64,000 nt of DNA from Nitrosopumilus adriaticus (GTDB lineage: Archaea; Thermoproteota; Nitrososphaeria; Nitrososphaerales; Nitrosopumilaceae). Both the position numbers and the translations under genes were made by a program. Where the stretch lies: NCBI RefSeq assembly GCF_000956175.1, contig NZ_CP011070.1, forward strand, positions 930,001 through 994,000, in the 5' to 3' direction. The notes beneath the pieces are model-generated. The model did no database searches. It was not told the origin of the DNA and saw only the letters and a list, made by a program, of their open reading frames with translations. Positions 8,826 through 16,961 of this stretch are shown here, piece by piece (the first letter of the stretch is position 1; each line of letters begins with the position of its first letter).

Positions 8826-10163
8826 ATGTCAAAAATTAAAAAAATTCTCATACTTGGAGGAGGATTTGGAGGAATTAATGTTCTGAGATTAATTCAAAAT
8901 AAATTTAAAAATAATTCTAACATCAAAATAAGTATCGTTAGTCAGGATAACTATTTTTTGTATACTCCTATGCTTCCCCAGGTTTCTTCTGGATTAATTC
9001 ATCCAAATGATATTACAGTACCAATTAGAAAATTATGCAAACAAGCAGAATTCTATCATGCTGCAGTATCATATATCGATATGAAACAAAAATTAGTTAC
9101 TGTCACTCGTGAATTTGATGGTAAAGTACATGCATTAGAATATGATTATTTGGTGATAACTCTTGGTAGCAATACGAACTTTTTTGATAATGAAAATATC
9201 GAAAAACATGCATTTACGATTAAAACAGTGGAGGATGCCCTATCGATTAATTTCAATGTAATCAACATGCTTGAAAATGCAGCCCAGACATCTGACTTGG
9301 AATTCAAAAAGGAATTGATGACATTCACAGTTGTTGGAGGCGGATTTGCAGGCGTTGAAACAATGGGTGAGATTAATCAACTAGTCCGTGACTCTGTAAA
9401 AAACTTCTATCCGAGCATAGGCCAAGAGAATATTTCTATGAATCTGATAGCATCAAAAGATTACATATTATCTGAACTTGGTCCAAAGCTAGGTAAACTT
9501 GCTGGAAAATATCTGAAAAAGGCTGGCGTGAATGTACTTACTAAAACTAAGGCTGTGGATGCAGGAGAAGATTATGTCCAATTAGATAATGGAAAAATTA
9601 TTCCGTGTATGACTTTAATTTGGGCTGCAGGTGTTGATGTGGAGCCTATTGTATCTGAAATCGATTGTATTCATAAAAAATCTGGTAAATTAAAAGTAGA
9701 CAAATATTTGAAAGTTTTAGAACATGATCATGTTTTTGCATTAGGTGATTGTGCACTAATTACAAATCCAATTACTGGAGAAGCATATCCTACTACAGCT
9801 CAAAATTCGATTCATCAAAGTGTGACAGTTGCCAATAATTTGTTCTCAGTTATTTCTGGCAAATCAAATCTTAAAGAATATTCTTTTAAGAGTAAGGGAA
9901 TGATGACTACGCTAGGCAGAAAAGTTGCCATTGCTGTTTTATTTGGGCGCCCAATTACTGGTTCTTTAGCTTGGTTAATCTGGAGAACTTATTATTTGTC
10001 ACAATTACCAACTCTAGAAAAAAAATACCAGGTTGCAACTAGCTGGCTTGCAGATTTGTTGTTTAAACGTGATTTAACATTTATCGGTTTGATCAAAAGC
10101 AAATTTCTTACAAAAGTGGATATAAAATCAGATTCTCCTTCTGTAAAAGATTTTTTTAAATAA
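8826..10163 (+). CDS. Type II NADH dehydrogenase (NDH-2-like FAD/NAD oxidoreductase)
   Basis: A 445-aa flavoprotein of the NDH-2/sulfide:quinone reductase superfamily, peripheral on the membrane. FAD is bound by ILGGGFGGINVL (residues 9-20), NAD(P)H by TVVGGGFAGVETMGEI (about 168-183), and the second FAD motif is VFALGDCAL, followed by the typical PTTAQNSIHQS. The C-terminal ITGSLAWLIWRTYYLSQLP matches the membrane-anchoring end of NDH-2. It lacks the cysteine pair expected of sulfide:quinone reductases, so NADH:quinone oxidation is the best guess. Confidence 0.88.
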   Translation: MSKIKKILILGGGFGGINVLRLIQNKFKNNSNIKISIVSQDNYFLYTPMLPQVSSGLIHPNDITVPIRKLCKQAEFYHAAVSYIDMKQKLVTVTREFDGKVHALEYDYLVITLGSNTNFFDNENIEKHAFTIKTVEDALSINFNVINMLENAAQTSDLEFKKELMTFTVVGGGFAGVETMGEINQLVRDSVKNFYPSIGQENISMNLIASKDYILSELGPKLGKLAGKYLKKAGVNVLTKTKAVDAGEDYVQLDNGKIIPCMTLIWAAGVDVEPIVSEIDCIHKKSGKLKVDKYLKVLEHDHVFALGDCALITNPITGEAYPTTAQNSIHQSVTVANNLFSVISGKSNLKEYSFKSKGMMTTLGRKVAIAVLFGRPITGSLAWLIWRTYYLSQLPTLEKKYQVATSWLADLLFKRDLTFIGLIKSKFLTKVDIKSDSPSVKDFFK

Positions 10164-10272
10164 GATTTGACTTAACATTATGATTAGTCAAAATTTATTT
10201 TTGTTAATTGACTTAATCCCTAATGCAGTCAACTAACATTGTAATTAAATACTAAAGTTTGCAAACATTATC

Positions 10273-10668
10273 ATGGCAGATGTAGATCCAAGTGCAGTTA
10301 TTGGAAATAATGTAAAAATGCAAGAAAGCACAGTAATTGAAGGCGATGCTCACATAGGAGATAATTGTGATTTAGATAAAAGAGTAGTTATAGAAAAACA
10401 CGCAACTATTGGCAGTGGTGTTAAGATGGGCATACACTGTGTTGTTGAAAGACATGTCACTGTTGGTAATGATTGTGTTTTTGGTAAAGAAAATGTAATA
10501 GAAAGAAATGCGACTATAGGTAATGGTGTGAAAATGGGAGACGATTGTGTTTTAGAAAAGGAAACAAAGGTACCAGATGGCTCAGATATTCCAACAGGAA
10601 CAGTACTTTCTGCTGGACGTACATATCCTGATGGAACAACACTAAAAGCAAAATACTTCAAAAAGTAG
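10273..10668 (+). CDS. Hexapeptide-repeat left-handed beta-helix protein, copy 1
   Basis: A 131-aa protein made almost entirely of hexads with V/I at every sixth position (AVIGNNVKMQESTVIEGDAH, ATIGSGVKMG, VTVGNDCVFG). This builds a left-handed parallel beta-helix as in the LpxA/gamma-carbonic anhydrase superfamily. It has no separate catalytic or acceptor domain and is shorter than known acyltransferases. There are three His residues, but the H-x-H spacing of gamma carbonic anhydrase is not seen. It is the first of three tandem paralogues and has its own upstream promoter region. Confidence 0.8.
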   Translation: MADVDPSAVIGNNVKMQESTVIEGDAHIGDNCDLDKRVVIEKHATIGSGVKMGIHCVVERHVTVGNDCVFGKENVIERNATIGNGVKMGDDCVLEKETKVPDGSDIPTGTVLSAGRTYPDGTTLKAKYFKK

Positions 10669-10687
10669 GTTCATAAAATAATTTATC

Positions 10688-11077
10688 ATGGCAGAAATTG
10701 ATCCAAGTGCAAAAATAGGAAATAATGTTACTATGGATGATAGTGTGGAGATAGAAAGAGATACTCATATCGGAGATAATTGTGTCTTTGGAAAAAAAGT
10801 AGTGATTGAAAAAAAGGCTGTGATAGGCAATGGTGTGAAAATAGGAGATGATACAGTAATAGAAAAAAAAGTTCACATCGGTAGTGATTCTACAATTGGA
10901 ACTAAAGTTGTAATTACAAAAAAATCAAGCATTGGCAAAGGTGTTACAATTGGCAATAATGTTGTGTTGGAAAAAAATGCCATTGTTAAAGATAATGAAG
11001 TTGTCCCAGATGGAACGTTAGTTAAAGAAGATACAATTTTTCGAAGTGATTCGAAAAAAAACGACCATCATTCATAG
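10688..11077 (+). CDS. Hexapeptide-repeat left-handed beta-helix protein, copy 2
   Basis: A 129-aa paralogue of its two neighbours, starting MAEIDPSAKIGNNVTMDDSV and continuing as regular hexads (VVIEKKAVIGNGVKIGDDTV), ending in a Lys/Asp/His tail. It begins only 19 bp after copy 1, suggesting co-transcription. Bases 10787-10827 are identical to 11269-11309 in copy 3, so the copies are recent duplicates or have undergone gene conversion. Function is unknown; a structural scaffold or partner in a trimer is possible. Confidence 0.8.
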   Translation: MAEIDPSAKIGNNVTMDDSVEIERDTHIGDNCVFGKKVVIEKKAVIGNGVKIGDDTVIEKKVHIGSDSTIGTKVVITKKSSIGKGVTIGNNVVLEKNAIVKDNEVVPDGTLVKEDTIFRSDSKKNDHHS

Positions 11078-11169
11078 ATAGGTTGCTTCATCATAATTCT
11101 AAATAATTCCGACTTAATCTATTCTAATCCTATCTTACTCTTTAAATAAACAGATCATTGCTAATTATC

Positions 11170-11532
11170 ATGGCAGAAATTGATCCAAGTGCAAAACTAG
11201 GAAACAATGTTGCTATGGATGATAATATCGTCATACAAGGAAAAGTTCAGATAGGCAATGACTGTGTATTTGGAAAAAAAGTAGTGATTGAAAAAAAGGC
11301 TGTGATAGGTAGTAGAGTCACATTAGGAGATGAGTGTGTTATAGAAAAGGATGTCAACATTGGAGATGATTGTATTTTTGGAACTAACGTTGTAATAGAA
11401 AAACAGACAGTAATCGGCAAGGGTGTAAAAATAGGAGATGGTGTAGTAATAGAAAAAAACGCTACTGTTTTAGATAATGCAGTTATGTCAACAAATACTG
11501 TTCTTGAAGCTGGAAAGACTTTTCCAGAATAA
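11170..11532 (+). CDS. Hexapeptide-repeat left-handed beta-helix protein, copy 3
   Basis: A 120-aa paralogue, MAEIDPSAKLGNNVAMDDNI onwards, with the same hexad pattern (VNIGDDCIFGTNVVIEKQTV) and the same end motif as copy 1 (TVLEAGKTFPE versus TVLSAGRTYPDG). I start at ATG 11170 because it aligns exactly with the ATG of copies 1 and 2; a TTG four codons earlier exists. A separate promoter-like stretch (ctctttaaataaac, 11140-11153) precedes it. Confidence 0.8.
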   Translation: MAEIDPSAKLGNNVAMDDNIVIQGKVQIGNDCVFGKKVVIEKKAVIGSRVTLGDECVIEKDVNIGDDCIFGTNVVIEKQTVIGKGVKIGDGVVIEKNATVLDNAVMSTNTVLEAGKTFPE

Positions 11533-11667
11533 TTGTTTTGATAATAGAAAAGGATTCTAAGACTTCTGTTCATTTAATATACAAGAATGATTATTGGATA
11601 TAGTTGAAATCCAATAAAATTACAAATCATTGCTGGAATGATTAAATGGTAAATCAACAAAACAAGG

Positions 11668-13305
11668 ATGATTAATGTGGATCTGGAAAAAATCGAATCT
11701 TCTTTTACTCCTACTACTGATCAAAAATGTTCAAAATCAAAACATGGTATGGTATCATCAGCATTTCCTGATGCCACAAAAGCAGGAGTTGAAATGCTCA
11801 AGAAAGGAGGCAATGCGATTGATGCGGCATGTGCCACAGCAATTGCACTGGGAGTATGTGAGCCTCAATCATCTGGTTTAGGGGGTCAGTCACTTGCAAT
11901 GCTCCACATTGATGGAAAAACAATAGCTCTTGATGGTTCTAGTCGTGCACCTTCGCTTGCCCATGCATCATTTTTTGAAAAAAAATCTACACGATTTATT
12001 GGATACAAAGCATCTACTGTTCCCAGCACTCCTGCAGTAATTGGATATTTGAATCAACATTATGGAAAATTAGATTGGGCTACAATCATTGAACCATCGA
12101 TTAGGATTGCAAAAAGAGGATATAGAATCACACAATTACAACATGACATTCAAACAAAAAATCTGAACAAGTTTTTTCGGGTAAAATCTAATTCTGGTGC
12201 TAAATACTTTCTAAAAGATGGTTTAGTACCATATGATGTAGGTGATTTATTTGTACAAGATGATTTGAGTGAACTTCTAAAACACCTTGGTGAACATGGA
12301 TATCAAACATTCTACCACGGAATGGTTGCAAAGAAAATTAATGAAGATATGCGAATTAATGAAGGATTTTTACATGCTGATGATCTTGCATTAATTCCTG
12401 AACCTATAGAGAGAAAACCTTTGGTGAGATCCTACAGGGGAATTCAAATTGTTACTATGCCTCCTCCCACAGCTGGAAGAACACTGCTTTTAGTCTTAAT
12501 GATGCTAAACAATGTTTCATCAGAATTTCTCCGTAGTAAAAAACCACACTCTTATCATTTCGTTGCGGAAACTTTTCGCAAAGCATTATCCCACAGATCA
12601 CAAAGACCATATGACCCAAACACATATCATCAAACTCGAGATACAACTCATCTTAGTTCAGCATTTGCAAGAACTCTTGCTGGCTCCATTAGAAACTCTG
12701 TTGATCCTTCCCTTCCTTTTGAAGATCCTGCCAAGGATCCTGATGAAACCACTCATCTATCTGTGATGGATGATGAAGGAAATGCAATTGGAATTACCCA
12801 GTCGATAGAATTGTCTTATGGTTCAAAAGCTGCAGCTGAAGGCTTAGGTTTTCTCTATAATAATTACATGTCTTGCTATGAATTTAAAAACACAAACCAT
12901 CCGTTCTATTTACGACCTAACGCATCTCCCTGGACATCAGTATGTCCAACAATTGTAAATCATAACGATAAACCTTTGATGATTTTAGGAAGTCCTGGAA
13001 GTTCTAGAATATTTTCAGTGGTAAGTCATTTTCTTTCACGAATTATTGATGGGGATAATTCAATTGATATTGCTATGCTTAAACCCCGAATTCATTGTTC
13101 ATTAGATGGCACAATAAGCATAGAGGAAGGATTTGCCGACGGTGAAGTTGTTCCTTATTTGAAAAATCTTGGCTATGAAATTGATCATCGGGAGCGATAT
13201 TCGTTTTTCCTTGGTGCAATTCATGCTGTAATGAAATGTCAAACAAGTGATGAATTTCAAGGTGTTGCAGAAATCCGTCGTGATGGTACTGCAGAAGGAA
13301 TATGA
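11668..13305 (+). CDS. Gamma-glutamyltransferase
   Basis: A 545-aa member of the N-terminal nucleophile hydrolase family that cleaves gamma-glutamyl bonds, normally after self-cleavage into two chains. Conserved parts are GGNAIDAACATAIALGVCEP and SSGLGGQS near the N-terminus, the nucleophile region DETTHLSVMDDEGNAIGITQ (predicted cleavage before Thr361), and the oxyanion/glycine loop LGSPGSSRI. No signal peptide is visible, so it probably acts in the cytoplasm, unlike many bacterial enzymes. The substrate may be glutathione-like thiols or another gamma-glutamyl compound. Confidence 0.92.
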   Translation: MINVDLEKIESSFTPTTDQKCSKSKHGMVSSAFPDATKAGVEMLKKGGNAIDAACATAIALGVCEPQSSGLGGQSLAMLHIDGKTIALDGSSRAPSLAHASFFEKKSTRFIGYKASTVPSTPAVIGYLNQHYGKLDWATIIEPSIRIAKRGYRITQLQHDIQTKNLNKFFRVKSNSGAKYFLKDGLVPYDVGDLFVQDDLSELLKHLGEHGYQTFYHGMVAKKINEDMRINEGFLHADDLALIPEPIERKPLVRSYRGIQIVTMPPPTAGRTLLLVLMMLNNVSSEFLRSKKPHSYHFVAETFRKALSHRSQRPYDPNTYHQTRDTTHLSSAFARTLAGSIRNSVDPSLPFEDPAKDPDETTHLSVMDDEGNAIGITQSIELSYGSKAAAEGLGFLYNNYMSCYEFKNTNHPFYLRPNASPWTSVCPTIVNHNDKPLMILGSPGSSRIFSVVSHFLSRIIDGDNSIDIAMLKPRIHCSLDGTISIEEGFADGEVVPYLKNLGYEIDHRERYSFFLGAIHAVMKCQTSDEFQGVAEIRRDGTAEGI

Positions 13306-13332
13306 TCTTTTATCTTATTCAAAATTGTTATC

Positions 13333-13470
13333 TTAATTGGATTCACGAATAAACGTATTTTTATCATCTACAAAGTTACCGCATGTTTCACAAAGCCAAA
13401 GCGTCGCATTTTCATCTTTCTTCCATTTTGGCAATCTTCTATTACTACATGTTTTACAAAATAACGACAT
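13333..13470 (-). CDS. Zinc-ribbon micro-protein (45 aa)
   Basis: A 45-aa frame on the minus strand: MSLFCKTCSNRRLPKW, then WLCETCGNFVDDKNTF. Two C-x2-C knuckles 19 residues apart make a classic zinc ribbon. It is antisense to a longer but composition-poor frame on the plus strand, which I regard as spurious. It lies 57 bp downstream of the minus-strand gene that ends at 13527 and may be co-transcribed with it. Function unknown; nucleic-acid or protein binding is typical of such ribbons. Confidence 0.65.
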   Translation of the reverse strand: MSLFCKTCSNRRLPKWKKDENATLWLCETCGNFVDDKNTFIRESN

Positions 13471-13526
13471 AGTTCTTGCTAATTTTACTTCTATTTGTAC
13501 CGGCGTTATTGGTTATGATGTGGGGG

Positions 13527-13877
13527 TTATTCGTTCCATATGGATTGGGTCTTGAGCCATGCAATCAAATCTTTGTACAGTCTGCTTTTTTGCATGTTTA
13601 AAACCCCGATTTCTAAATTCGTAGAAGATTTTACTGTCTTTGTATAGTTCTCATAAACTGCAAAAATTATCTTGTCTAGAAACATCTCATTTTGCATCTC
13701 TTTTTTAGCTAATTCTTCAGACTCTGTCATTGCAAAACTTGCAAATAAAACACCGTCCACCCAATATGCGTTTGCTGCTTCCAGTGACGACATCATTCCA
13801 ATAAGGTCATCAAGATTCAGTTTGATCATATCTCGAACGTAAATTTTATCATATGGCTTGTGTATAAAATCCGTCAT
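13527..13877 (-). CDS. Hypothetical protein
   Basis: A 116-aa soluble, mostly helical protein (IKLNLDDLIGMMSSLEAANA, then YWVDGVLFASFAMTESEELA). No domain or motif is recognised. It is divergent from the 78-aa gene at 13947, with about 70 bp between the starts. Confidence 0.65.
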   Translation of the reverse strand: MTDFIHKPYDKIYVRDMIKLNLDDLIGMMSSLEAANAYWVDGVLFASFAMTESEELAKKEMQNEMFLDKIIFAVYENYTKTVKSSTNLEIGVLNMQKSRLYKDLIAWLKTQSIWNE

Positions 13878-13946
13878 GAGATTTCTCTTTAATAGAGTCT
13901 AATGAGTATTTGGAAATTTTATAACTAGTTTTTCTATAAAAGAATC

Positions 13947-14183
13947 ATGAGTGAAAAAAATAACGATTCCTTTGAGCATGATCTATTTGTTACAGAATTT
14001 CCAAAACAAAATTTTGGGATTGTAGATTATTTGCAAGGTAGAGTTCATTTTGCATTGCTAGATCAAATGAAACTCATGCATTCCTCTGGCATGTCTAAGA
14101 TTGAAATCAAAGAAACAATTATTTCAACTGTCACTGAAATTGTGGAAAATTTTGAGCCTCAAAAAGAATCAAAAAGTTCTTGA
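13947..14183 (+). CDS. Hypothetical small protein
   Basis: A 78-aa soluble protein (MSEKNNDSFEHDLFVTEFPK, then GMSKIEIKETIISTVTEIVE), mixed in the first half and helical in the second. No family is recognised. Its 3' end overlaps the convergent Cys/His micro-gene by 15 bp. Confidence 0.6.
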   Translation: MSEKNNDSFEHDLFVTEFPKQNFGIVDYLQGRVHFALLDQMKLMHSSGMSKIEIKETIISTVTEIVENFEPQKESKSS

Positions 14184-14300
14184 ATCCATTTTTCCAGATT
14201 CTGCCATAATGATCTTGTGACACTGGCAGTAGCAATTTGTATGTGGCATGTCGTGATCATTTCTGTATTTGCATTCTTTAGTATGCTCTATCATGGACAT
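14169..14300 (-). CDS. Cys/His-rich micro-protein (43 aa)
   Basis: A 43-aa frame with a compact Cys/His centre: EHTKECKYRNDHDMPH followed by TNCYCQCHKII. Four Cys and up to four His within 25 residues suggest one or two metal sites, but the spacing is not a standard zinc ribbon. It starts 18 bp after the stop of the DUF6659-like gene on the same strand, so co-transcription is likely. Confidence 0.45.
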   Translation of the reverse strand: MSMIEHTKECKYRNDHDMPHTNCYCQCHKIIMAESGKMDSRTF

Positions 14301-14318
14301 TTTTTGGAACCCTTTAGA

Positions 14319-14711
14319 CTATGCCTTTGTAGGATCACGGCTTAGAATGTTTAGGATATGCTCGACTATTTGTTTTTGTCCTCCTTGCTGCGTATCAGTT
14401 CTTACTGTATCTGAACCCATGCTGACAAAAATCAAATTCTCATCTCCTAATGGAAAAGTTATTCTCGTAATCTTTTCAAATGCTGCAACAGCATAAAGCC
14501 CATTTCCAATTTTTGGAATCAATGCTTTTCGTCCTTTCCATGCATCTGCTGCTCTTCTCAATGATGACTCTGTCTCTTCTTGAGAAAGATAATTCGTTAT
14601 TCCTTCTCTGTGATTTGTTGCAAGTATGTTTCCTTCAGTATCTGTTACTATGCTATGTCTGATGTTGATGTCTGAATCCATTATTCTCTGTAAGAGATTT
14701 TCAAAATTCAT
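14319..14711 (-). CDS. DUF6659-like / roadblock-fold protein
   Basis: A 130-aa protein of a family I associate with Nitrososphaerota. Its pattern is an N-terminal helix, IRHSIVTDTEGNILAT, a long helix with SQEETESSLRRAADAWKGRK, then LYAVAAFEKITRITFPLGDE, which suits a roadblock/LC7-type sensor or adaptor fold. A paralogue with the same order of elements lies at 58528-58914. Function unknown; such proteins often act as small partners of regulators or GTPases. Confidence 0.7.
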   Translation of the reverse strand: MNFENLLQRIMDSDINIRHSIVTDTEGNILATNHREGITNYLSQEETESSLRRAADAWKGRKALIPKIGNGLYAVAAFEKITRITFPLGDENLIFVSMGSDTVRTDTQQGGQKQIVEHILNILSRDPTKA

Positions 14712-14754
14712 GCCAATTATAATGCAAAATATTACTTAAGTAATTCTGAAAAAA

Positions 14755-14910
14755 TTATTCCTGATTTTTATATTCGAAATAATCTATAAAAGCATCATTG
14801 AGATTCTTTAGTAATTTTTCATCCTTAAATCCTGATTCTTTTAATTCATCCCATGATTTTTCTATCTCTTTTTTCAAAACGTATAGGGTTCTTTTATCAT
14901 CACAGTGCAT
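14755..14910 (-). CDS. Hypothetical small helical protein (51 aa)
   Basis: A 51-aa frame, MHCDDKRTLYVLKKEIEKSW and onwards to the stop at 14755, ATG-started, highly charged and predicted to form two helices. It starts 36 bp after the stop of the large membrane gene on the same strand. No motif beyond a lone Cys/His near the start. Confidence 0.55.
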   Translation of the reverse strand: MHCDDKRTLYVLKKEIEKSWDELKESGFKDEKLLKNLNDAFIDYFEYKNQE

Positions 14911-14946
14911 ACTGAATTTATCACAATCTTGAATTTATTGGTGTCT

Positions 14947-15987
14947 TTAAATCACTGATTCTACTGGTACTGAAATTTTCTTTTTTGCAACTTTGACTGA
15001 AACCCATCCCACTATTGCCCCCGGTATGCACATTATTCCTAAAATCATTCCCAATGTTTCAGAAAATTCTGGAAGTAAATCATATCCTGAAACGCCACTA
15101 AATACGTAAAATTGGATAAATGACATCCCGATTAGTGGCATGCTGAAAATAAGAAATACTGATCCAATCAGCGCTCCTACGATATTTTCACCATACTTTC
15201 TGATTTTAATTTTCTTGCAAATTATTGCATCTGCAAGTATTGCAAAAGCCATTGGTAATACAAACCATGGAAGATAACCCCAAAGAAATTCTGCTGGAAT
15301 AATATTTGATGTGACATTTAGAGTGATAAATACCGCAGTTACTAAAGATGCATTTCCAAATTTCTTTAATGATTTTGCTGAAGCCCAAAAAATTAGTGTA
15401 CTGAAAAACGGCATAGTGCTTGCAGCAATTATTACAGCTACATATGGATCAGGATCAAAGTCTAGTGTGTCTCCTGTTGATATTGGCAGTGTAAATTGAA
15501 AGATAAATCCAATTGTGATGAACCATAAAACTCCATACGCGAAAATTAATGCAGGTTTTACAACTTTGAAATTAAGTGGAATTAATCTTGCTAATCCGAT
15601 GGTTACTCCAAGAGTTTGAATTAAAATTCCAGTAATTAATGTCAGGTGTGTGGGGCTGAGCAGACCGTCTGTTCCAAACATTTCATGCCAGTAATAGTCT
15701 CCTGGACCTGCAGTTATCTGAAATAATCCTCCAATGATGATCAGCTTTAATCCAAGCGCAAAGGATTCCTTTCGTATTTCTTTATTTTTTACTAATGATA
15801 TAATTGCAATTATTGCTGCAATCAATCCAATTCCGACTCCTGAGTATAGCACCCCGTGTGGTGGGGTGAAAAATGATTCTGGCGCGCCTAATTGGTGACT
15901 GGTAATGTCCCAACTACCACCCCAAGTCTGTAAAATTGTCCCAAATAATGCAATAATTAGAATAATTATGGTAACTTTGTATGACAA
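14947..15987 (-). CDS. Polytopic membrane protein with conserved-looking His motifs
   Basis: A 346-aa membrane protein with about eight hydrophobic segments. Putatively extracytoplasmic or membrane-edge motifs contain His and acidic residues: WDITSHQLG and FFTPPHGVLYSG after the first helix, GPGDYYWHEMFG and LLSPTHLTL after the third. This clustering of His near helix ends is what one sees in haem or copper membrane proteins, but I cannot match it to a named family. The upstream region (after 15987) holds its promoter. A metal-binding membrane enzyme or assembly factor is an inference. Confidence 0.75.
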   Translation of the reverse strand: MSYKVTIIILIIALFGTILQTWGGSWDITSHQLGAPESFFTPPHGVLYSGVGIGLIAAIIAIISLVKNKEIRKESFALGLKLIIIGGLFQITAGPGDYYWHEMFGTDGLLSPTHLTLITGILIQTLGVTIGLARLIPLNFKVVKPALIFAYGVLWFITIGFIFQFTLPISTGDTLDFDPDPYVAVIIAASTMPFFSTLIFWASAKSLKKFGNASLVTAVFITLNVTSNIIPAEFLWGYLPWFVLPMAFAILADAIICKKIKIRKYGENIVGALIGSVFLIFSMPLIGMSFIQFYVFSGVSGYDLLPEFSETLGMILGIMCIPGAIVGWVSVKVAKKKISVPVESVI

Positions 15988-16040
15988 ATCAACAATTTTC
16001 TTAAAAAATTACTTTATGAATTTTATGAATGAAAAAATAA

Positions 16041-16061
16041 GGCTTTAGAAAGCCTAAAGCC
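16041..16061 (-). terminator. Intrinsic-type terminator hairpin
   Basis: A perfect 8-bp inverted repeat, ggctttag and ctaaagcc with a 5-nt loop, followed on the minus strand by TTATTTTTT. The stop codon of the micro-ORF at 16054 lies inside it. The poly-T on the minus side indicates termination of a minus-strand transcript covering 16054-16204. Confidence 0.6.
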
Positions 16062-16131
16062 CCTCATCAGAGTTTTCTGATTTTTGTTTACACCAACAGT
16101 TAGAACTGCATGTGGAATTAATTCCTGGCAT
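16054..16131 (-). CDS. Cys-rich 25-aa micro-ORF
   Basis: MPGINSTCSSNCWCKQKSEN then SDEGL. Three Cys in a C-x3-C-x-C arrangement. The ATG follows the stop of the preceding micro-ORF (16133-16204) by one base, and the stop lies inside a terminator hairpin. The 380-bp gap 15988-16367 holds no other gene. It may be a real small metal-binding peptide, or these frames may be incidental to a small RNA. Confidence 0.4.
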   Translation of the reverse strand: MPGINSTCSSNCWCKQKSENSDEGL

Positions 16132-16132
16132 T

Positions 16133-16204
16133 TCAATCGTCTGAAATGAGCCAGGAGATTCCAATTACTTCTTCCCATGATGATTGGTTATTGTTATCTT
16201 GCAT
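16133..16204 (-). CDS. 23-aa micro-ORF preceding the Cys-rich peptide
   Basis: MQDNNNQSSWEEVIGISWLI then SDD, an acidic peptide with two Trp. It starts with ATG and sits immediately before the Cys-rich micro-ORF. A TATA-like ttagatataaag lies at about 16286-16297 on the minus strand, which puts the expected transcript start near 16260 and gives a transcript of roughly 220 nt down to the hairpin. Coding status is uncertain. Confidence 0.35.
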   Translation of the reverse strand: MQDNNNQSSWEEVIGISWLISDD

Positions 16205-16322
16205 ACTATGTGTATGGGAATTTTCTATTTAACACAGATGAATGATTTATCAGTATCAATACTATGTACAAATTAGTAGTGATTCTTTATATCTAAAATG
16301 AATTAATTTTTTTACCCGACCA

Positions 16323-16370
16323 TAAATGGTGAGAACTTCAATTCAATTGAGTTTTGAATCTCACCATTTA
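16323..16370. terminator. Long hairpin at gene end
   Basis: A perfect 12-bp inverted repeat (taaatggtgaga 16323-16334, tctcaccattta 16359-16370) with a 24-nt loop that can form a small inner stem (ttcaa/ttgaa). It touches the stop codon of the minus-strand gene ending at 16368 and separates it from the promoter of the 16054-16204 unit, so it probably acts as a 3' end or RNA-stabilising structure. Confidence 0.5.
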
Positions 16371-16841
16371 ATCTTGATTTTGTAAACTAGCGGTTTTTTC
16401 ATAATAATATTCTTGTTTTTTCAATTCTTTTTCTGATATAATTCTGCATTTTCTCATGGGGACTAATCGTGAGATTTGCTCATACGTATTCATATCTCTC
16501 ACATCTGCAGCATAAGCAATTTGGAGCAGTGGGGATTTTTCTTCAATCATTGGTTTTGCTTGCTCATATCCTCCACTTTGTCTCATCCCTGTTCTAAAAA
16601 GCCCAACATGGGTATTGCTTTTTGAAATTTGAGGATCCTCGTAGCAGCATATGGCAAACTCATCATCATCTTTTTCAATAATTGTCAACCTGGTAAATTT
16701 ATCACTCCAATCTTCCACTTCTTTGGCAATTAGCATTGCCTCTTTTTTATCCTCAAACACTGTTGACACTACTAGTCTGTCTTTTTCATATGCCCATGAA
16801 ATTCCATAGAAATTATTGTGCCAATCAATATCTAATGACAT
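16368..16841 (-). CDS. Hypothetical protein
   Basis: A 157-aa soluble alpha/beta protein starting MSLDIDWHNNFYGISWAYEK. Two features stand out: a beta-rich first half (RLVVSTVFEDKKEAMLIAKE) and a Lys/Glu-rich C-terminus. There is no known domain. An alternative ATG eight codons upstream (16865) would add MIIFRRLS. It is the upstream neighbour of the micro-ORF region. Confidence 0.65.
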   Translation of the reverse strand: MSLDIDWHNNFYGISWAYEKDRLVVSTVFEDKKEAMLIAKEVEDWSDKFTRLTIIEKDDDEFAICCYEDPQISKSNTHVGLFRTGMRQSGGYEQAKPMIEEKSPLLQIAYAADVRDMNTYEQISRLVPMRKCRIISEKELKKQEYYYEKTASLQNQD

Positions 16842-16961
16842 GCTTAATCGTCGAAAAATTATCAAATTAATGCTTTCGAATTTCTATTTTGGACAATCAT
16901 CTGGCCAAAAAATCTGGATTATGCTTTGATTCATCCACTAGAATAATTAAAAAAAATTCAA

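Noticed and set aside
10350-11573. Minus-strand frames of about 100 aa opposite the beta-helix genes
   Set aside because: Their repetitive Ser/Pro/Phe composition is the antisense image of the hexapeptide repeats.
13337-13555. 72-aa plus-strand frame
   Set aside because: It overlaps a clear zinc ribbon on the minus strand, and its Ser/Leu/Phe-rich composition looks like an antisense shadow.
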